A stretch of DNA of 35,997 bases, taken from assembly GCA_903922175.1 (NCBI GenBank), contig CAIXSY010000301.1, positions 1 to 35,997 of the forward strand, given 5' to 3'. The position numbers and the translations under genes were made by a program. This stretch comes from an uncultured delta proteobacterium. GTDB lineage: Bacteria; Bdellovibrionota_C; UBA2361; CAIXSY01. A model generated the notes under the pieces. That model saw only the letters and a program-made list of their open reading frames with translations, was not told the origin of the DNA and searched no databases. Position 1 is the stretch's first letter; each line of letters begins with the position of its first letter. Shown here piece after piece: positions 26,186-35,461 of the stretch.

Positions 26186-26548
26186 CTACTCTTCGCCCTC
26201 GCTGCTCGGTCTCTTTATCTTGGCAAAAAGCCGCTCGACCTCGTCTACGGTATCGAGCGTATCGTCGTAGTAAAATCGAAGATCCGGCGAAAAGCGAATC
26301 CCTAAAGCCTCACCCACATAACGCTTGAGTAGCCCGGATGCCGATTCGAAGGCCTGAGCTATCTCACCTTGGCGCTCCTTGCCCCCCGTTGCAACCCAAT
26401 ACACCTTAGCGTGCCGCAAATCGGGGCTCGCCACAACGGAGGTAATCGTTACTAACGAGAAACGCGGATCAGCGACGTGAAACAGTTGACTCGCTATCGT
26501 CGTGCGAATCTTTTCGGCAATCTGATATATTCTGCGCTTTTGAGCCAT
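26186..26548 (-). CDS. rbfA: Ribosome-binding factor A
   Basis: A 120-aa KH-fold protein that binds the 30S subunit during 16S rRNA maturation and cold adaptation. Typical segments: RRIYQIAEKIRTTIASQL, SLVTITSVVASPDLRHAKVYW and LGIRFSPDLRFYYDDTLD. Length is normal. Its start is separated from infB by 237 nt, most of it the inserted inverted-repeat copy D, unlike the usual close spacing. Three copies of TTACTCAAT (26555, 26570, 26583) lie immediately upstream of its ATG. Ribosome site weak. Confidence 0.94.
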   Translation of the reverse strand: MAQKRRIYQIAEKIRTTIASQLFHVADPRFSLVTITSVVASPDLRHAKVYWVATGGKERQGEIAQAFESASGLLKRYVGEALGIRFSPDLRFYYDDTLDTVDEVERLFAKIKRPSSEGEE

Positions 26549-26609
26549 AATTGCTTACTCAATCGGAAATTACTCAATTTCCTTACTCAATTGCCTCATT
26601 CACTTGCCT

Positions 26610-26778
26610 GTAACTGTTCAATAACTGCGGGTGGTTCAATAATTCGTGAACGTGGTCCTGGTCGAAATGTTCCTCAAATCAACCAGTTATATCGACCACG
26701 TTCACGATCGTTCGACAAGCTCACGACAGACCACGAGCACGTTCACGTTTCTTCTGCCCACACTCATTGAGCAGCTAC
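26610..26778. repeat. MITE-like inverted-repeat element, copy D (169 bp), inside operon
   Basis: The left end GTAACTGTTCAATAAC at 26610 matches copies A-C, and the right end ATTGAGCAGCTAC ends at 26778. Inside, CGTGAACGTGGTC (26645-26657) and GACCACGTTCACG (26694-26706) form a perfect 13-bp inverted repeat, and a further CACGTTCACG follows. The first 60 bases closely match copy A. It separates infB from rbfA in an otherwise continuous operon, so hairpin formation may influence expression of the downstream genes. Confidence 0.7.
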
Positions 26779-26785
26779 AATCACA

Positions 26786-29518
26786 TTACTCGATAGATTG
26801 AGCGAACTCTTGAATTTCGAAAACCTCCATCACGTCGCCCACCTTAATGTCGTTATAGCCCTCGATGCTCATGCCACACTCATAGCTCGACTGCACTTCA
26901 CGCACATCGTCCTTAAAGCGCCTCAAGCTGCCCATCTTGCCCTCATGAATGACCCGGCTGTCGCGAAGCAGGCGCACGCGCCCACCGCGCTTGATCGTGC
27001 CCTCGGTGACAAAGCAACCTGCGATAGTGCCGATCTTCGGAACCATGAATGTATCGCGCACCTCAACTCGACCGAGCGATACCTCTTTACGCAAGGGAGC
27101 AAGTAGTCCGCTCATGGCCTTCTTCACGTCATCGATCAACTCGTAAATGATGCGATAGAAGCGCACATCAATCCCGGCGTTTTCGGCATCCTGCATCGCC
27201 CGCGGATCACCACGCACACCAAATCCGACAATAATCGCCTTGGAAGCAACGGCCAATTGGAGATCGCTCTCATTCACACCGCCAACGGCAGCATGCAGAA
27301 CACGCACCTTGACCTTGTCCGTCGAAAGTTTTTCTAGAGCTTGGCGCACGGCCTCAACCGACCCATGAACATCAGCTTTGAGCACCACATTAAGCTCTTC
27401 CATCGTCAGATTATTTGCCCGGCGCGCAAACTCCTCGAGGCTAATCGGCCCCGTGGCCAAGGAGCGCACCTCTTTGGCCGCACTCTTCTCAGCACGGTTT
27501 TGGGCCACTTCACGCGCCTGAGCCTCAGACTCCATCACAAAAAAGTCATCACCGGCATCGGGCACATTGGAAAAGCCTGTAACCCCCACTGGACAACTCG
27601 GACCAGCGGCCTCGAGTTTTTCCCCCGTGTGATCAAGCATAGAACGCACACGGCCATAATCCGGCCCACAGACAAAGATATCACCTACGTGCAATGTGCC
27701 ACTCTGGAGAAGGACCGTTGCCACAGAACCACGCCCCTTGTCCTGGCGCGCTTCAATCACCGTACCACGTGCACGATGGTGCGGATTAGCCCTGAGTTCG
27801 CGCATCTCAGATAAGATAAGGAGAGATTCTAGAAGCTCCTTAATACCGGTCTTCTTGGTCGCTGACACCGGCATGTAAAGAGTATCACCACCCCATTCTT
27901 CGGGGTTGAGCCCATGTTCAGCCAGCTGTTGCTTAATCCGATCAGGATTGGCGTTCGGCTTATCCATCTTGTTCATCGCCACAACGATCGGCACCTTGGC
28001 TGCCTTGGCGTGGTTTATGGCTTCAATCGTCTGAGGCATAACCCCTTCGTCCGCGGCCACCACCAAGATAACGATGTCGGTTACCTGCGCGCCGCGCGCG
28101 CGCATCGAGGTAAATGCCGCATGACCCGGCGTATCGATAAAGGTAACCCAACGTCCATCCGGAAGTGAGACTCGATAAGCCCCAATATGCTGCGTAATTC
28201 CTCCGGCTTCTTTCTCGGCCACGGCAGCGTTGCGAATCGCGTCGAGCAACGAGGTCTTGCCGTGATCGACATGCCCCATCACGGTCACCACCGGTGCCCG
28301 CGGCTCGAGGTTGGCGACGTCGTCGCAGCCAGCCTCCTGGAGGAAGTCTTCCTCAACAAAACTGGTCGACTCCACCTGAAAATCGAACTCCTGGGCCAAA
28401 ATAGTGGCCGTATCTTGATCTAGCGCCTGATTGATAGTCGCCATCATCCCCATCTCAAGCAACTTCGCAATCAGATCGGATGCCTTTAAACTCATCTGCT
28501 TGGCAAGCTCACCGACGGTGATAGTGTCACTCACGCGAACAACGCGCTTGGCCGGCTTAATCTTCGCGGCATCCAGCGCCAGTCTCTTATCTTGAGGCTC
28601 GTCTCTCTTACTCTTGGATCCACTTCGTCCGCGGCGACCTCCTTCGCGACCTTCGTAGTCAACGAGATCGACACGTGCAATTTCACGCTTCTTTGTGCGC
28701 TTCTTGGCGGTCTTCTTTCCAAACTCGTCCTCCTCCTCCACAAGAACAGGGATCGCGGCTGAGGGAACTGCACTCTTCTTAACTTCAGGCTTGATGACTT
28801 TACGCACTGGCAGAACGATTCTGCCTAACACCTTGGGGCCGATGGCGGGCTTCTTCAACACGGGAGCAGCCTGGGCAGGAGGAGGCGCGGTGACCACAGC
28901 CACGGGTGGTGGCGGGGCTTCGGCTTCTACCACGCGCACGACGGGCTCGACGACCTGCTCGACAACACTCGACTCCTCTGTCACCACTTCTTCTTGGGGG
29001 GCGAGGACTGCTTCAACTTGCACCTCTCCCGGGGGAGCGGACACAGCTTTAAATAGATCTGCACCGAGGTCATTCAGGGATGGAGAAGGATCGCCCCCCA
29101 CTGGCTCCTGCGCTTCAGTTGCCACGAAGACTTCAGACTCCTCGATCACTTCAGCTCCCTCCGAAGGCTCCGCAGATACTTCGACAGCCTGTGGTGCTAC
29201 CTCATCGGCAGAAAGAGACCCGGCAGCGCCTCCAGGCGCGGCCTTACGTCGACGAATGACATTGCCAGAGCGGCTCTCAACGATAGCTTCAGAGCTTCCC
29301 GTGACCTTGTCGACCCGTGTCGTCACCACCTCGCTCTTCGGTGCAACACCGATGGCTTGTCGAATAATCGCCCGGCGCAGCTTATCAGCCTCGTCAGGAT
29401 CGAGCGAATTAGAATGTGAGGCCTTGCCCTGCATGCCGAGCTCGGTGGCCTTATTAATCACCACTCTATTATCGACACCGAGTTCCTTGGCGAGTTCGTA
29501 AATTCTTAGCTTTGACAT
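26786..29518 (-). CDS. infB: Translation initiation factor IF-2
   Basis: A 910-aa GTPase that places initiator tRNA on the ribosome. Domains: an IF2_N module at 1-50 ([18 protein letters not shown]), a long Pro/Val/Ala/Glu-rich linker (about 60-330), a second IF2_N (about 338-390, [25 protein letters not shown]), a G domain with [20 protein letters not shown] and NKMDKP, then IF2 core and C-terminal domains. The charged basic stretch [39 protein letters not shown] precedes the second module. Start ATG 29518 is backed by AAGAAGAG 8 nt upstream. Length is normal for bacteria with long linkers. Confidence 0.97.
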   Translation of the reverse strand: MSKLRIYELAKELGVDNRVVINKATELGMQGKASHSNSLDPDEADKLRRAIIRQAIGVAPKSEVVTTRVDKVTGSSEAIVESRSGNVIRRRKAAPGGAAGSLSADEVAPQAVEVSAEPSEGAEVIEESEVFVATEAQEPVGGDPSPSLNDLGADLFKAVSAPPGEVQVEAVLAPQEEVVTEESSVVEQVVEPVVRVVEAEAPPPPVAVVTAPPPAQAAPVLKKPAIGPKVLGRIVLPVRKVIKPEVKKSAVPSAAIPVLVEEEDEFGKKTAKKRTKKREIARVDLVDYEGREGGRRGRSGSKSKRDEPQDKRLALDAAKIKPAKRVVRVSDTITVGELAKQMSLKASDLIAKLLEMGMMATINQALDQDTATILAQEFDFQVESTSFVEEDFLQEAGCDDVANLEPRAPVVTVMGHVDHGKTSLLDAIRNAAVAEKEAGGITQHIGAYRVSLPDGRWVTFIDTPGHAAFTSMRARGAQVTDIVILVVAADEGVMPQTIEAINHAKAAKVPIVVAMNKMDKPNANPDRIKQQLAEHGLNPEEWGGDTLYMPVSATKKTGIKELLESLLILSEMRELRANPHHRARGTVIEARQDKGRGSVATVLLQSGTLHVGDIFVCGPDYGRVRSMLDHTGEKLEAAGPSCPVGVTGFSNVPDAGDDFFVMESEAQAREVAQNRAEKSAAKEVRSLATGPISLEEFARRANNLTMEELNVVLKADVHGSVEAVRQALEKLSTDKVKVRVLHAAVGGVNESDLQLAVASKAIIVGFGVRGDPRAMQDAENAGIDVRFYRIIYELIDDVKKAMSGLLAPLRKEVSLGRVEVRDTFMVPKIGTIAGCFVTEGTIKRGGRVRLLRDSRVIHEGKMGSLRRFKDDVREVQSSYECGMSIEGYNDIKVGDVMEVFEIQEFAQSIE

Positions 29519-29659
29519 ACGCGTGCTCTTCTTACCTTAAATCGAGTTTCGCTCTACCTCGGGTGCTTCGACACTTTAGCTTTTTTCACCTTACGGCTTC
29601 AAAAACTAAGCTCAGTACCCGTCCTGAGCCGTCCAATTTAACTCTTGCTCCCGCAAGAA

Positions 29660-30025
29660 TCACTTCGTCGAAGGACGGCAAGGCTTCTTCTTTTGTCCCG
29701 TCACCTCTCTGCCAGCAATAACCTCTATGCCAGCAATAAACTGGCGCGTCGCTTCCATCAGCCTCTCCACGTCCTCTTTCGTCAGCGCCAGCAAGACAAC
29801 CGGACGCTCCTTTCCGCGCTTGCCTCCAAAGGCAGTATGCCAGCGCTTAACCTCCCCCATTCTTCGCCAACAGCAGACCTGTGCATGCACATACGCACCC
29901 CGTCCTGGAAGCTTCTGCGCACTGTCAAACAGCACCCTTCCCTCCTGCCGCACAAACCTCAGCAGATCCCCCTTCTGCGCCTCCTCGCGACAACATATGC
30001 AGGTGCGCCTCAAGTGATCTGGCAT
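29660..30025 (-). CDS. ylxR: YlxR-family RNA-binding protein (DUF448)
   Basis: A 121-aa basic protein. The family signature RRTCICCREEAQKGDLLRFVR, and LPGRGAYVH are present; usually a Cys follows GRGAY, here replaced by VH. In Bacillus the homologue RnpM binds RNase P. It sits in its classic place between nusA and infB, 17 nt after nusA. The last 40 residues (FIAGIEVIAGREVTGQKKKPCRPSTK) extend beyond the family core. The 141-nt gap to infB contains no other gene. Confidence 0.92.
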   Translation of the reverse strand: MPDHLRRTCICCREEAQKGDLLRFVRQEGRVLFDSAQKLPGRGAYVHAQVCCWRRMGEVKRWHTAFGGKRGKERPVVLLALTKEDVERLMEATRQFIAGIEVIAGREVTGQKKKPCRPSTK

Positions 30026-30042
30026 CGAGAAGTCCCCTCCGA

Positions 30043-31554
30043 CTAGCGATCCTGCATCGGTAGCCGCGGCGGCATTGACGCCCTAAAGAAGCTATCGGTC
30101 GCCTGCTTAATCGTATCTACTTCAAGATCGCCCACTCCCTCGACAGCTCTCAACTGTTCATACTCGGCAACTACCAAGCTTTGAATGGTAGAGAAACCAT
30201 GCGCGACGAGCTTCTCTTTGAGCACCGAAGAAAGGGCCAGCTTGTCGAGATCCGTAACAACCGATTCGACGACCCCCTTCTCAGCCGCCTCATTCTCAAG
30301 CTTATCTGCCAAATCACGCGCAGATTTGAGAACCTCAGCCACCTTTTCCTGGGTGAATCCCTCGATCTCATTGAGATCATCGAGCGCCGCATCGGCTACA
30401 TCCCGAGCGCTGCGATAGCCATCTTGGAAGAGCATCTCGGCATCCGTGAATGAAAGTCCAGGGATCGCTTCGAGTGCGGCTCGCGCACGCTTGGCGGACT
30501 CTTCTGCCACAGAAACGCTGCGCACATCCAAACGCCAGCCGCTGAGCTTACTCGCCAGCTTAACGTTTTGGCCACGCCGACCGATCGCCAGAGAGAGCTG
30601 ATCGTCCGCGACGATGACCTCCATCGAATGCGCATCCTCGTCAACCACCACACGCGCCACCTCAGCCGGAGATAGAGCGCGGGCAACAAACGACGGATCG
30701 TCGGATGTCCACGTGATAATATCGATGCGCTCACCGCGCAGCTCCTGGACAACGGCCTGAACACGCGATCCTTTTATACCGACGCAAGCGCCGACTGGGT
30801 CAACGCTCGAATCGTTGGAGGCAACTGCGATCTTGGCACGCTCACCGGGTTCGCGCGCGACGCCCTTAATTTCAATCACATTCTCAGCGATCTCGGGCAC
30901 CTCTACGGCAAACAACTTCTTAAGGAAGTCTGGATGGCTACGGGTCAGGATAATCTGCGGCCCGCGTGCCGAACGATCAATATCGAGGATCATGCAACGC
31001 ACGCGATCCCCCTGACGATAACGCTCGCGCGCGATCTGCTCGCGCTTGGGGATAACACCCTCAGTGCGCCCGAGATTAACAACGATACTGCCGCGATCAT
31101 AACGCTGCACGATGCCATTAATCAGCTCGCCCTTAGTGTTCTTATACTCTTCGTATATCACGCCACGCTCAGCATCGCGTACCTTTTGAATAATGACCTG
31201 CTTCGCCGTCTGCGCGGCGATACGTCCGAGCACGCTCGTATCGAGCTTCTTGCCCAGCTCGTCACCTTCCATAGCCTCGGGGTCGTAGTCACGACGCGAC
31301 TCCTCAATCGAGATCTGCGTGCCGGGGTCCTGCACCTCGCCTACGACGACCTTGAATTGCATGACCTCGATTTCGCCGCTTTCTTCGTTGTATTTGCACT
31401 CAAGATTTAGATTGTGCCCGAAGTGCTTACGCCCAGCCGACAACATTGCCGACTCGACAGCCTCTATCAGGACCTTACGGTCAATGCCCTTATCTCTACC
31501 GATTTGACCCAGGAGAGCTTCTAAGTCGAATGACGATGATGATGATGATGCCAT
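30043..31554 (-). CDS. nusA: Transcription termination/antitermination factor NusA
   Basis: A 503-aa RNA polymerase-binding factor controlling pausing, termination and antitermination. Domains: N-terminal RNAP-binding (about 1-125), S1 (GELINGIVQRYDRGSIVVNLG), KH1 (VGACVGIKGSRVQAVVQEL), KH2 (LSLAIGRRGQNVKLASKLSG) and a C-terminal helix-hairpin-helix region (about 350-503) like the AR domains of proteobacteria. I chose ATG 31554 because AAGAAGAG lies just before it; a longer start at 31590 would put that site inside the gene. A run of TCA codons gives Ser3-Ser8, a short trinucleotide repeat whose length may vary. Confidence 0.97.
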   Translation of the reverse strand: MASSSSSSFDLEALLGQIGRDKGIDRKVLIEAVESAMLSAGRKHFGHNLNLECKYNEESGEIEVMQFKVVVGEVQDPGTQISIEESRRDYDPEAMEGDELGKKLDTSVLGRIAAQTAKQVIIQKVRDAERGVIYEEYKNTKGELINGIVQRYDRGSIVVNLGRTEGVIPKREQIARERYRQGDRVRCMILDIDRSARGPQIILTRSHPDFLKKLFAVEVPEIAENVIEIKGVAREPGERAKIAVASNDSSVDPVGACVGIKGSRVQAVVQELRGERIDIITWTSDDPSFVARALSPAEVARVVVDEDAHSMEVIVADDQLSLAIGRRGQNVKLASKLSGWRLDVRSVSVAEESAKRARAALEAIPGLSFTDAEMLFQDGYRSARDVADAALDDLNEIEGFTQEKVAEVLKSARDLADKLENEAAEKGVVESVVTDLDKLALSSVLKEKLVAHGFSTIQSLVVAEYEQLRAVEGVGDLEVDTIKQATDSFFRASMPPRLPMQDR

Positions 31555-31675
31555 ATAGTACTCTTCTTTATAACAAGCCCACGTACCCAATCACCCACTG
31601 CCCTACCTCAACTCGGGCCAAACAATGACAGACGATACACGGCGCTGACTAATTACAATCTCCAAACACTTCAAT

Positions 31676-32185
31676 TTAATGATCAGACTTTCCAAATACA
31701 AAATCAACACGCGCTTCTTGAATCAGAGAAAGCGAGATACGCTCCACCCCAAGAGATTCGCCTTTATTACTCTTGTCATCCTTTTCAATTTCAACACTCT
31801 GGCCATCAAAGGAGAGTAGCTTACCGCGAACCCCTTCCTTCTTCTGCCCGCTCTCGGTTGATCGCGCCACGGTAAGCCGGATGCGCTCCCCAACAGCCCC
31901 TTTGAAATGCTCGGGACGCGAGAGCTTTCGGTTTAGGCCAGGGCTCGACACTTCAAGTGTCGCTTCGCCAGGAATAAGTAAATCGACCGTCGGTAAATTG
32001 GTGATCGACTTTGCTACCCGCGCACAGACACCGAGATCTATTCCCTTCGCACTACCGTCAAGCTGACAGAGATACACCCGCAGTACCCCGTGACTACCGT
32101 TCGGATACTCGAGATCAAAGAGCGCATAGCCGTGCTCGTTGACCACGCGCGCAACCTCATTCCAAACTTCAGTTTTTGACAGCAT
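31676..32185 (-). CDS. rimP: Ribosome maturation factor RimP
   Basis: A 169-aa protein required for 30S subunit assembly. Two domains: an N-terminal alpha/beta half with VNEHGYALFDLEYPNGSHGVLRVYL (about 12-36) and DLGVCARVAKSI, LEVSSPGLNRKLSRPEHFKGAVGERIRLTV in the middle, and a C-terminal SH3-like half. These are standard family motifs. It opens the operon and is followed by nusA after 121 nt. A long leader of more than 300 nt may precede it (see the regulatory region entry). Confidence 0.96.
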   Translation of the reverse strand: MLSKTEVWNEVARVVNEHGYALFDLEYPNGSHGVLRVYLCQLDGSAKGIDLGVCARVAKSITNLPTVDLLIPGEATLEVSSPGLNRKLSRPEHFKGAVGERIRLTVARSTESGQKKEGVRGKLLSFDGQSVEIEKDDKSNKGESLGVERISLSLIQEARVDFVFGKSDH

Positions 32186-32655
32186 AAAGCTCTCTGTAAC
32201 TGCGCTCGACCAGCGTTACTCAGCAAAGCGCGCACCGACTATTCAAAGCCCCCTTAAATACACCCCTGCCCAACGTCCTCTCTTAGTTAAGCCGAGGGAC
32301 GAGAACAACTAACAAACCTCAGGACGGGGGATTCGCTGCCGTGAAAGCAGCGAAAGAAAGAAGGAGACCCGCTCGCATAAGGTTGAATACCCTACGGAGC
32401 CGGGGGATGTTAGCACTTTCAGATGCAATCCGGCAAGAACGGATAAGTAATTAATATGGCTGGCATTCTTGCCTCGGCCGGAGGTAAACGTAAGCGCTCA
32501 CGGGTGCCCAAAGATTATAATTAAGCATTTCAAGCAGTGCACCGATAATTTATAGTCGATAGGCCCTTCAGCAGATTTGTACTTGCCTGCGGGGCGCATT
32601 ATCGCGCAAGAATACGTGCATAGCTGTTATCTTAGCTCTTCTATAAGGACTGATT
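32186..32655 (-). promoter_or_regulatory. rimP-operon upstream region, possible long structured leader
   Basis: No protein gene in these 470 bases. On the minus strand a perfect TATAAT (32514-32519) occurs, but without a good -35, about 330 nt before rimP. Downstream hairpins are visible: TTCGCTGC (32332-32339) with GCAGCGAA (32347-32354), and GGCAAGAA/TTCTTGCC arms near 32433 and 32466. ATCCCCCG occurs twice on the minus strand. Possible roles are a leader controlling the nusA-infB operon or a small RNA on either strand; I could match no known riboswitch. Confidence 0.35.
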
Positions 32656-33498
32656 ATGACATGGAAGCAACTTCTCTCTCTTTCGCTCGCCTGTAGTTTT
32701 GGCCTTCTCTGCTCTTGTACCAGCGGCGGCAGCAGCAGCGACCAGACGGACACTGTTTCGGGCAACGCCTGCTCCGATCTAAATATTAAGATACTCAACG
32801 GCGAGCAGTGCAAGCAGTCGATTAGCCCTGTTGTTCTCGTCATCGCGCTGGCCAACGACAGGAGCTTCGGTGCAACCTGCAGCGGCACGCTTATTACCCC
32901 CACCACCGTGCTAACCGCGGCCCACTGTCTTGTGTTTGACACACCGGTCACGATGGCAGTCCGTGCCGGCCCCCAAACCCTCGCCGTCTCTGAGGTGATA
33001 CCGCATCCGCTCTATCCATATTCAGGCTTAAGTTCCGGATTAGTTCCGGTGACGAACTATGATATCGGCATCATAAAACTAGCTAAGGCAAGCTCGATTA
33101 CGCCGGTCTCAATCGTCGGTAGCCGCAGCGTGGGAAAGAACGAGCAGCTTGCGGTATTCGGCTATGGGCTCGATCAGTACGACAAGGGGGTTGAGGAATA
33201 CGGCGTCGATGCCCTTAAAGCCACCCACGTGCGCGTCTCCGATCGTCAGGAAAACTTGATCATTACCAGCTACGATGACACCAAGACCGGGGCCTGCGAA
33301 GGTGACTCCGGCGGCCCACTTACCGCTCAGGTTGACGGCTCAACCGCCATCGTCGGCGTCGTCCAAGGCGGCACCAATCCCGATCACCCACAAGCAGCCG
33401 GCTGCGGCGATGGATACTTCGATGTCTTTACCGCCGTTCACGAAAGCGACGTATTTAACTTTATCACCAGCCATGCACCGGGGGTGAACGTGCTCTAG
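32656..33498 (+). CDS. Lipoprotein serine protease, chymotrypsin family (S1)
   Basis: A 280-aa exported protease. A signal peptide with probable lipobox LCSC (Cys21) points to a membrane-tethered form. The S1 catalytic triad is complete: His90 in VLTAAHC, Asp136 in TNYDIGIIKL, Ser218 in ACEGDSGGP. The residue equivalent to trypsin Asp189 is Gly212, so specificity is more likely for small or hydrophobic residues than for Arg/Lys. Several Cys may form the usual disulfides (C75-C91, C214 region). Start supported by AAGGA. A clean intrinsic terminator follows, so the gene appears monocistronic. Such S1 proteases are common in predatory and myxobacterial-like genomes. Confidence 0.92.
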   Translation: MTWKQLLSLSLACSFGLLCSCTSGGSSSDQTDTVSGNACSDLNIKILNGEQCKQSISPVVLVIALANDRSFGATCSGTLITPTTVLTAAHCLVFDTPVTMAVRAGPQTLAVSEVIPHPLYPYSGLSSGLVPVTNYDIGIIKLAKASSITPVSIVGSRSVGKNEQLAVFGYGLDQYDKGVEEYGVDALKATHVRVSDRQENLIITSYDDTKTGACEGDSGGPLTAQVDGSTAIVGVVQGGTNPDHPQAAGCGDGYFDVFTAVHESDVFNFITSHAPGVNVL

Positions 33499-33500
33499 CG

Positions 33501-33533
33501 AGGAGCGCTGCTTCGCAGCGCTCCTGGTTTTTT
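33501..33533 (+). terminator. Intrinsic terminator after the protease gene
   Basis: AGGAGCGCTGC (33501-33511) and GCAGCGCTCCT (33515-33525) form an 11-bp perfect stem with loop TTC, followed by GGTTTTTT. It begins 3 nt after the stop codon of the protease gene. Confidence 0.92.
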
Positions 33534-33590
33534 GCTCGTACCTATCGGCGGAAAGAGGAGGTTTCCTTAGCAAAGCGTTACAGTTACGTC

Positions 33591-35324
33591 ATGCCAAAGC
33601 GACCAATTATACTGTTAGTCTTGCTAGCAGCTTGTCAGGTTGTTTTTGTATTGTTTTTTTCCCCAAAGAAGAAGCACGACCTCGCCCCGCTGCCGCCACC
33701 GCTCACTCACGGGAACGGAAAGTGCACAAGCAGCGAAGCTCAAAAGATAATTAGCTCTACCTCTTTAGTCGAGCTTGCAGTTGACCTAACTCCATATGCG
33801 CATACTATTTCGAAGGTGCCCTTTTTACGTTTTAAGCTCCAAAATAAAAGTGACCATAATATCGGAGTATCTTTAACTCCTAATTATGAAACCAGCCTGA
33901 AGCCGGTCCAATGGGACGACCGGACATGGGGCCTGTGTAATTGCTGCTCTCGTGAGGACCTTAGACCTGAAATGCGAACGCTGCTTGAGAGGCTATACGC
34001 GCGCGGAAAACTTATTCAACTTGGCCCCGGTGAAGTATTTGAGTACTACCAAGAAAGCCTTCAGCCCCCGAGCCAGCTTGGGGACGGTTCGTGTCACACC
34101 GTCGAGTTAAACGGCTCACTCTTCGTAACTGATGGGCATACGACCGAACATATTGTGCCAAGTGATGCGCGTCTAGAGATATGGAGTGGCGCACAATCTC
34201 GTATTTCACCCATACCGCCATCTGCCACTAATGTATTTTTTGATCTTCTAAAACTCTGCACTGGTAGACCGAGCTTCGAGACTGAGGCTGAGTTTACTGC
34301 TCTGATGGGTTTACTACCCAGGGCTGTTGCAACGGCCCGATTTGATGACGAGATCCTGCGGCGCTACCCCGAGATAGCTAAAGATTTAGGGAAGAAAATA
34401 GAGATCTTTACTTCGTTACTACAAAAAGCACCGACCAAGGGTGCGAGAGGCTACATTACCTACAAGATTGCAGAAGCTAGGCGCACACTTGCTTTGAGTA
34501 ACGACGACCGAGAGATGGTCAAGGAAGCTGCAAGTGACTTTATCCGAAGTTTTGCATTATATCACGAGATGGAGGCATGGCCCTCACTTTACCATTACCC
34601 GGTCGGTTTTGAGGATAATCCCTACGATGATCGTGATGACCGTGACGTACTTAGAGACATCACACTGATGACGATTCGTGCAGGTCAGACACCGCTAACC
34701 AAGACAAAGGAAAGTCTACCTGAATTTCTTAGATTGAACGAAGACGAGCTAGGTCAGATAATCGACACTGTAGCACCACAGTATTCCGAAGAAATGAGAC
34801 AATTCTTCATTCCAGCAAACGAGTCTTCAGATGACCGAGATTTTTGGGAGAGTGGACGTGGTGGAGCCTATCAAGCTAGCTGTAGCCAGTGTCAGTACTT
34901 TTCGAGCCAGGAATTAGGGAGGCATTCCTTTATAACCGAAGAACGTGAGGAGTTACATAGAGAGAAAAGTGAACAAAGAGAAAGCGAAGGGTATCGCCGT
35001 GGGCGGTTGGCGAACGGGTGGAAGCTAACGGCAAATGAGTGGTGGGAATATTCACGTCCACGATCCGCAGGTTGTTGGAGCAATTCATCACTAGAGGGGA
35101 GCCTTGCATATGGTATTAGTGTCATTGCTGAGCTTTCCGGAAAGCGGGTAGCAATCAGTGCTGATACCGAGAAATTATTGGATCGGCGTCGAGTCAAATT
35201 CAAAAAACGCGGTTGTTGCATGATCGATTCTGATGTAATCGCAGATCTTCGCCAACAGCAACAGGATTTAGTAGTGGAGGTCTCATCTGATTCTATTTTA
35301 ATAAGCAAAGCGACGGAGCACTAG
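33591..35324 (+). CDS. Membrane-anchored hypothetical protein (577 aa), Cys-motif rich
   Basis: I do not recognise this protein. It starts with a hydrophobic segment IILLVLLAACQVVFVLFF (about 6-23) that could be a signal-anchor or a lipoprotein signal (LLAAC), then a basic KKK and Pro-rich stalk. A Cys cluster GLCNCCSRED lies near 113-122, CSQCQYF near 432-438 and GCCMID near 543-548, suggesting disulfides or metal sites in the periplasm. Beyond these it is a mixed alpha/beta protein with charged helices (EEREELHREKSEQRESEGYRRGR). No ribosome site is close to the ATG. The base composition looks more AT-rich than the neighbouring operon genes. Confidence 0.7.
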   Translation: MPKRPIILLVLLAACQVVFVLFFSPKKKHDLAPLPPPLTHGNGKCTSSEAQKIISSTSLVELAVDLTPYAHTISKVPFLRFKLQNKSDHNIGVSLTPNYETSLKPVQWDDRTWGLCNCCSREDLRPEMRTLLERLYARGKLIQLGPGEVFEYYQESLQPPSQLGDGSCHTVELNGSLFVTDGHTTEHIVPSDARLEIWSGAQSRISPIPPSATNVFFDLLKLCTGRPSFETEAEFTALMGLLPRAVATARFDDEILRRYPEIAKDLGKKIEIFTSLLQKAPTKGARGYITYKIAEARRTLALSNDDREMVKEAASDFIRSFALYHEMEAWPSLYHYPVGFEDNPYDDRDDRDVLRDITLMTIRAGQTPLTKTKESLPEFLRLNEDELGQIIDTVAPQYSEEMRQFFIPANESSDDRDFWESGRGGAYQASCSQCQYFSSQELGRHSFITEEREELHREKSEQRESEGYRRGRLANGWKLTANEWWEYSRPRSAGCWSNSSLEGSLAYGISVIAELSGKRVAISADTEKLLDRRRVKFKKRGCCMIDSDVIADLRQQQQDLVVEVSSDSILISKATEH

Positions 35325-35461
35325 TCGCACCTATTGCGTTGCTTTAAAAAGTCCTCGCACTGAAATCGTGGGTTAAAAGTGCTCGTGGTCTACCGTTTTT
35401 GTGGAGTTATCAATAGCTGCAAAATAGTGCAAAAAAGGGGTGGACCGTGCGCACTTCTCCG

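Noticed and set aside
32320-32440. Riboswitch before rimP
   Set aside because: Compared by eye with TPP, FMN, SAM, cobalamin, c-di-GMP, glycine and molybdenum cofactor motifs; no conserved core matched.
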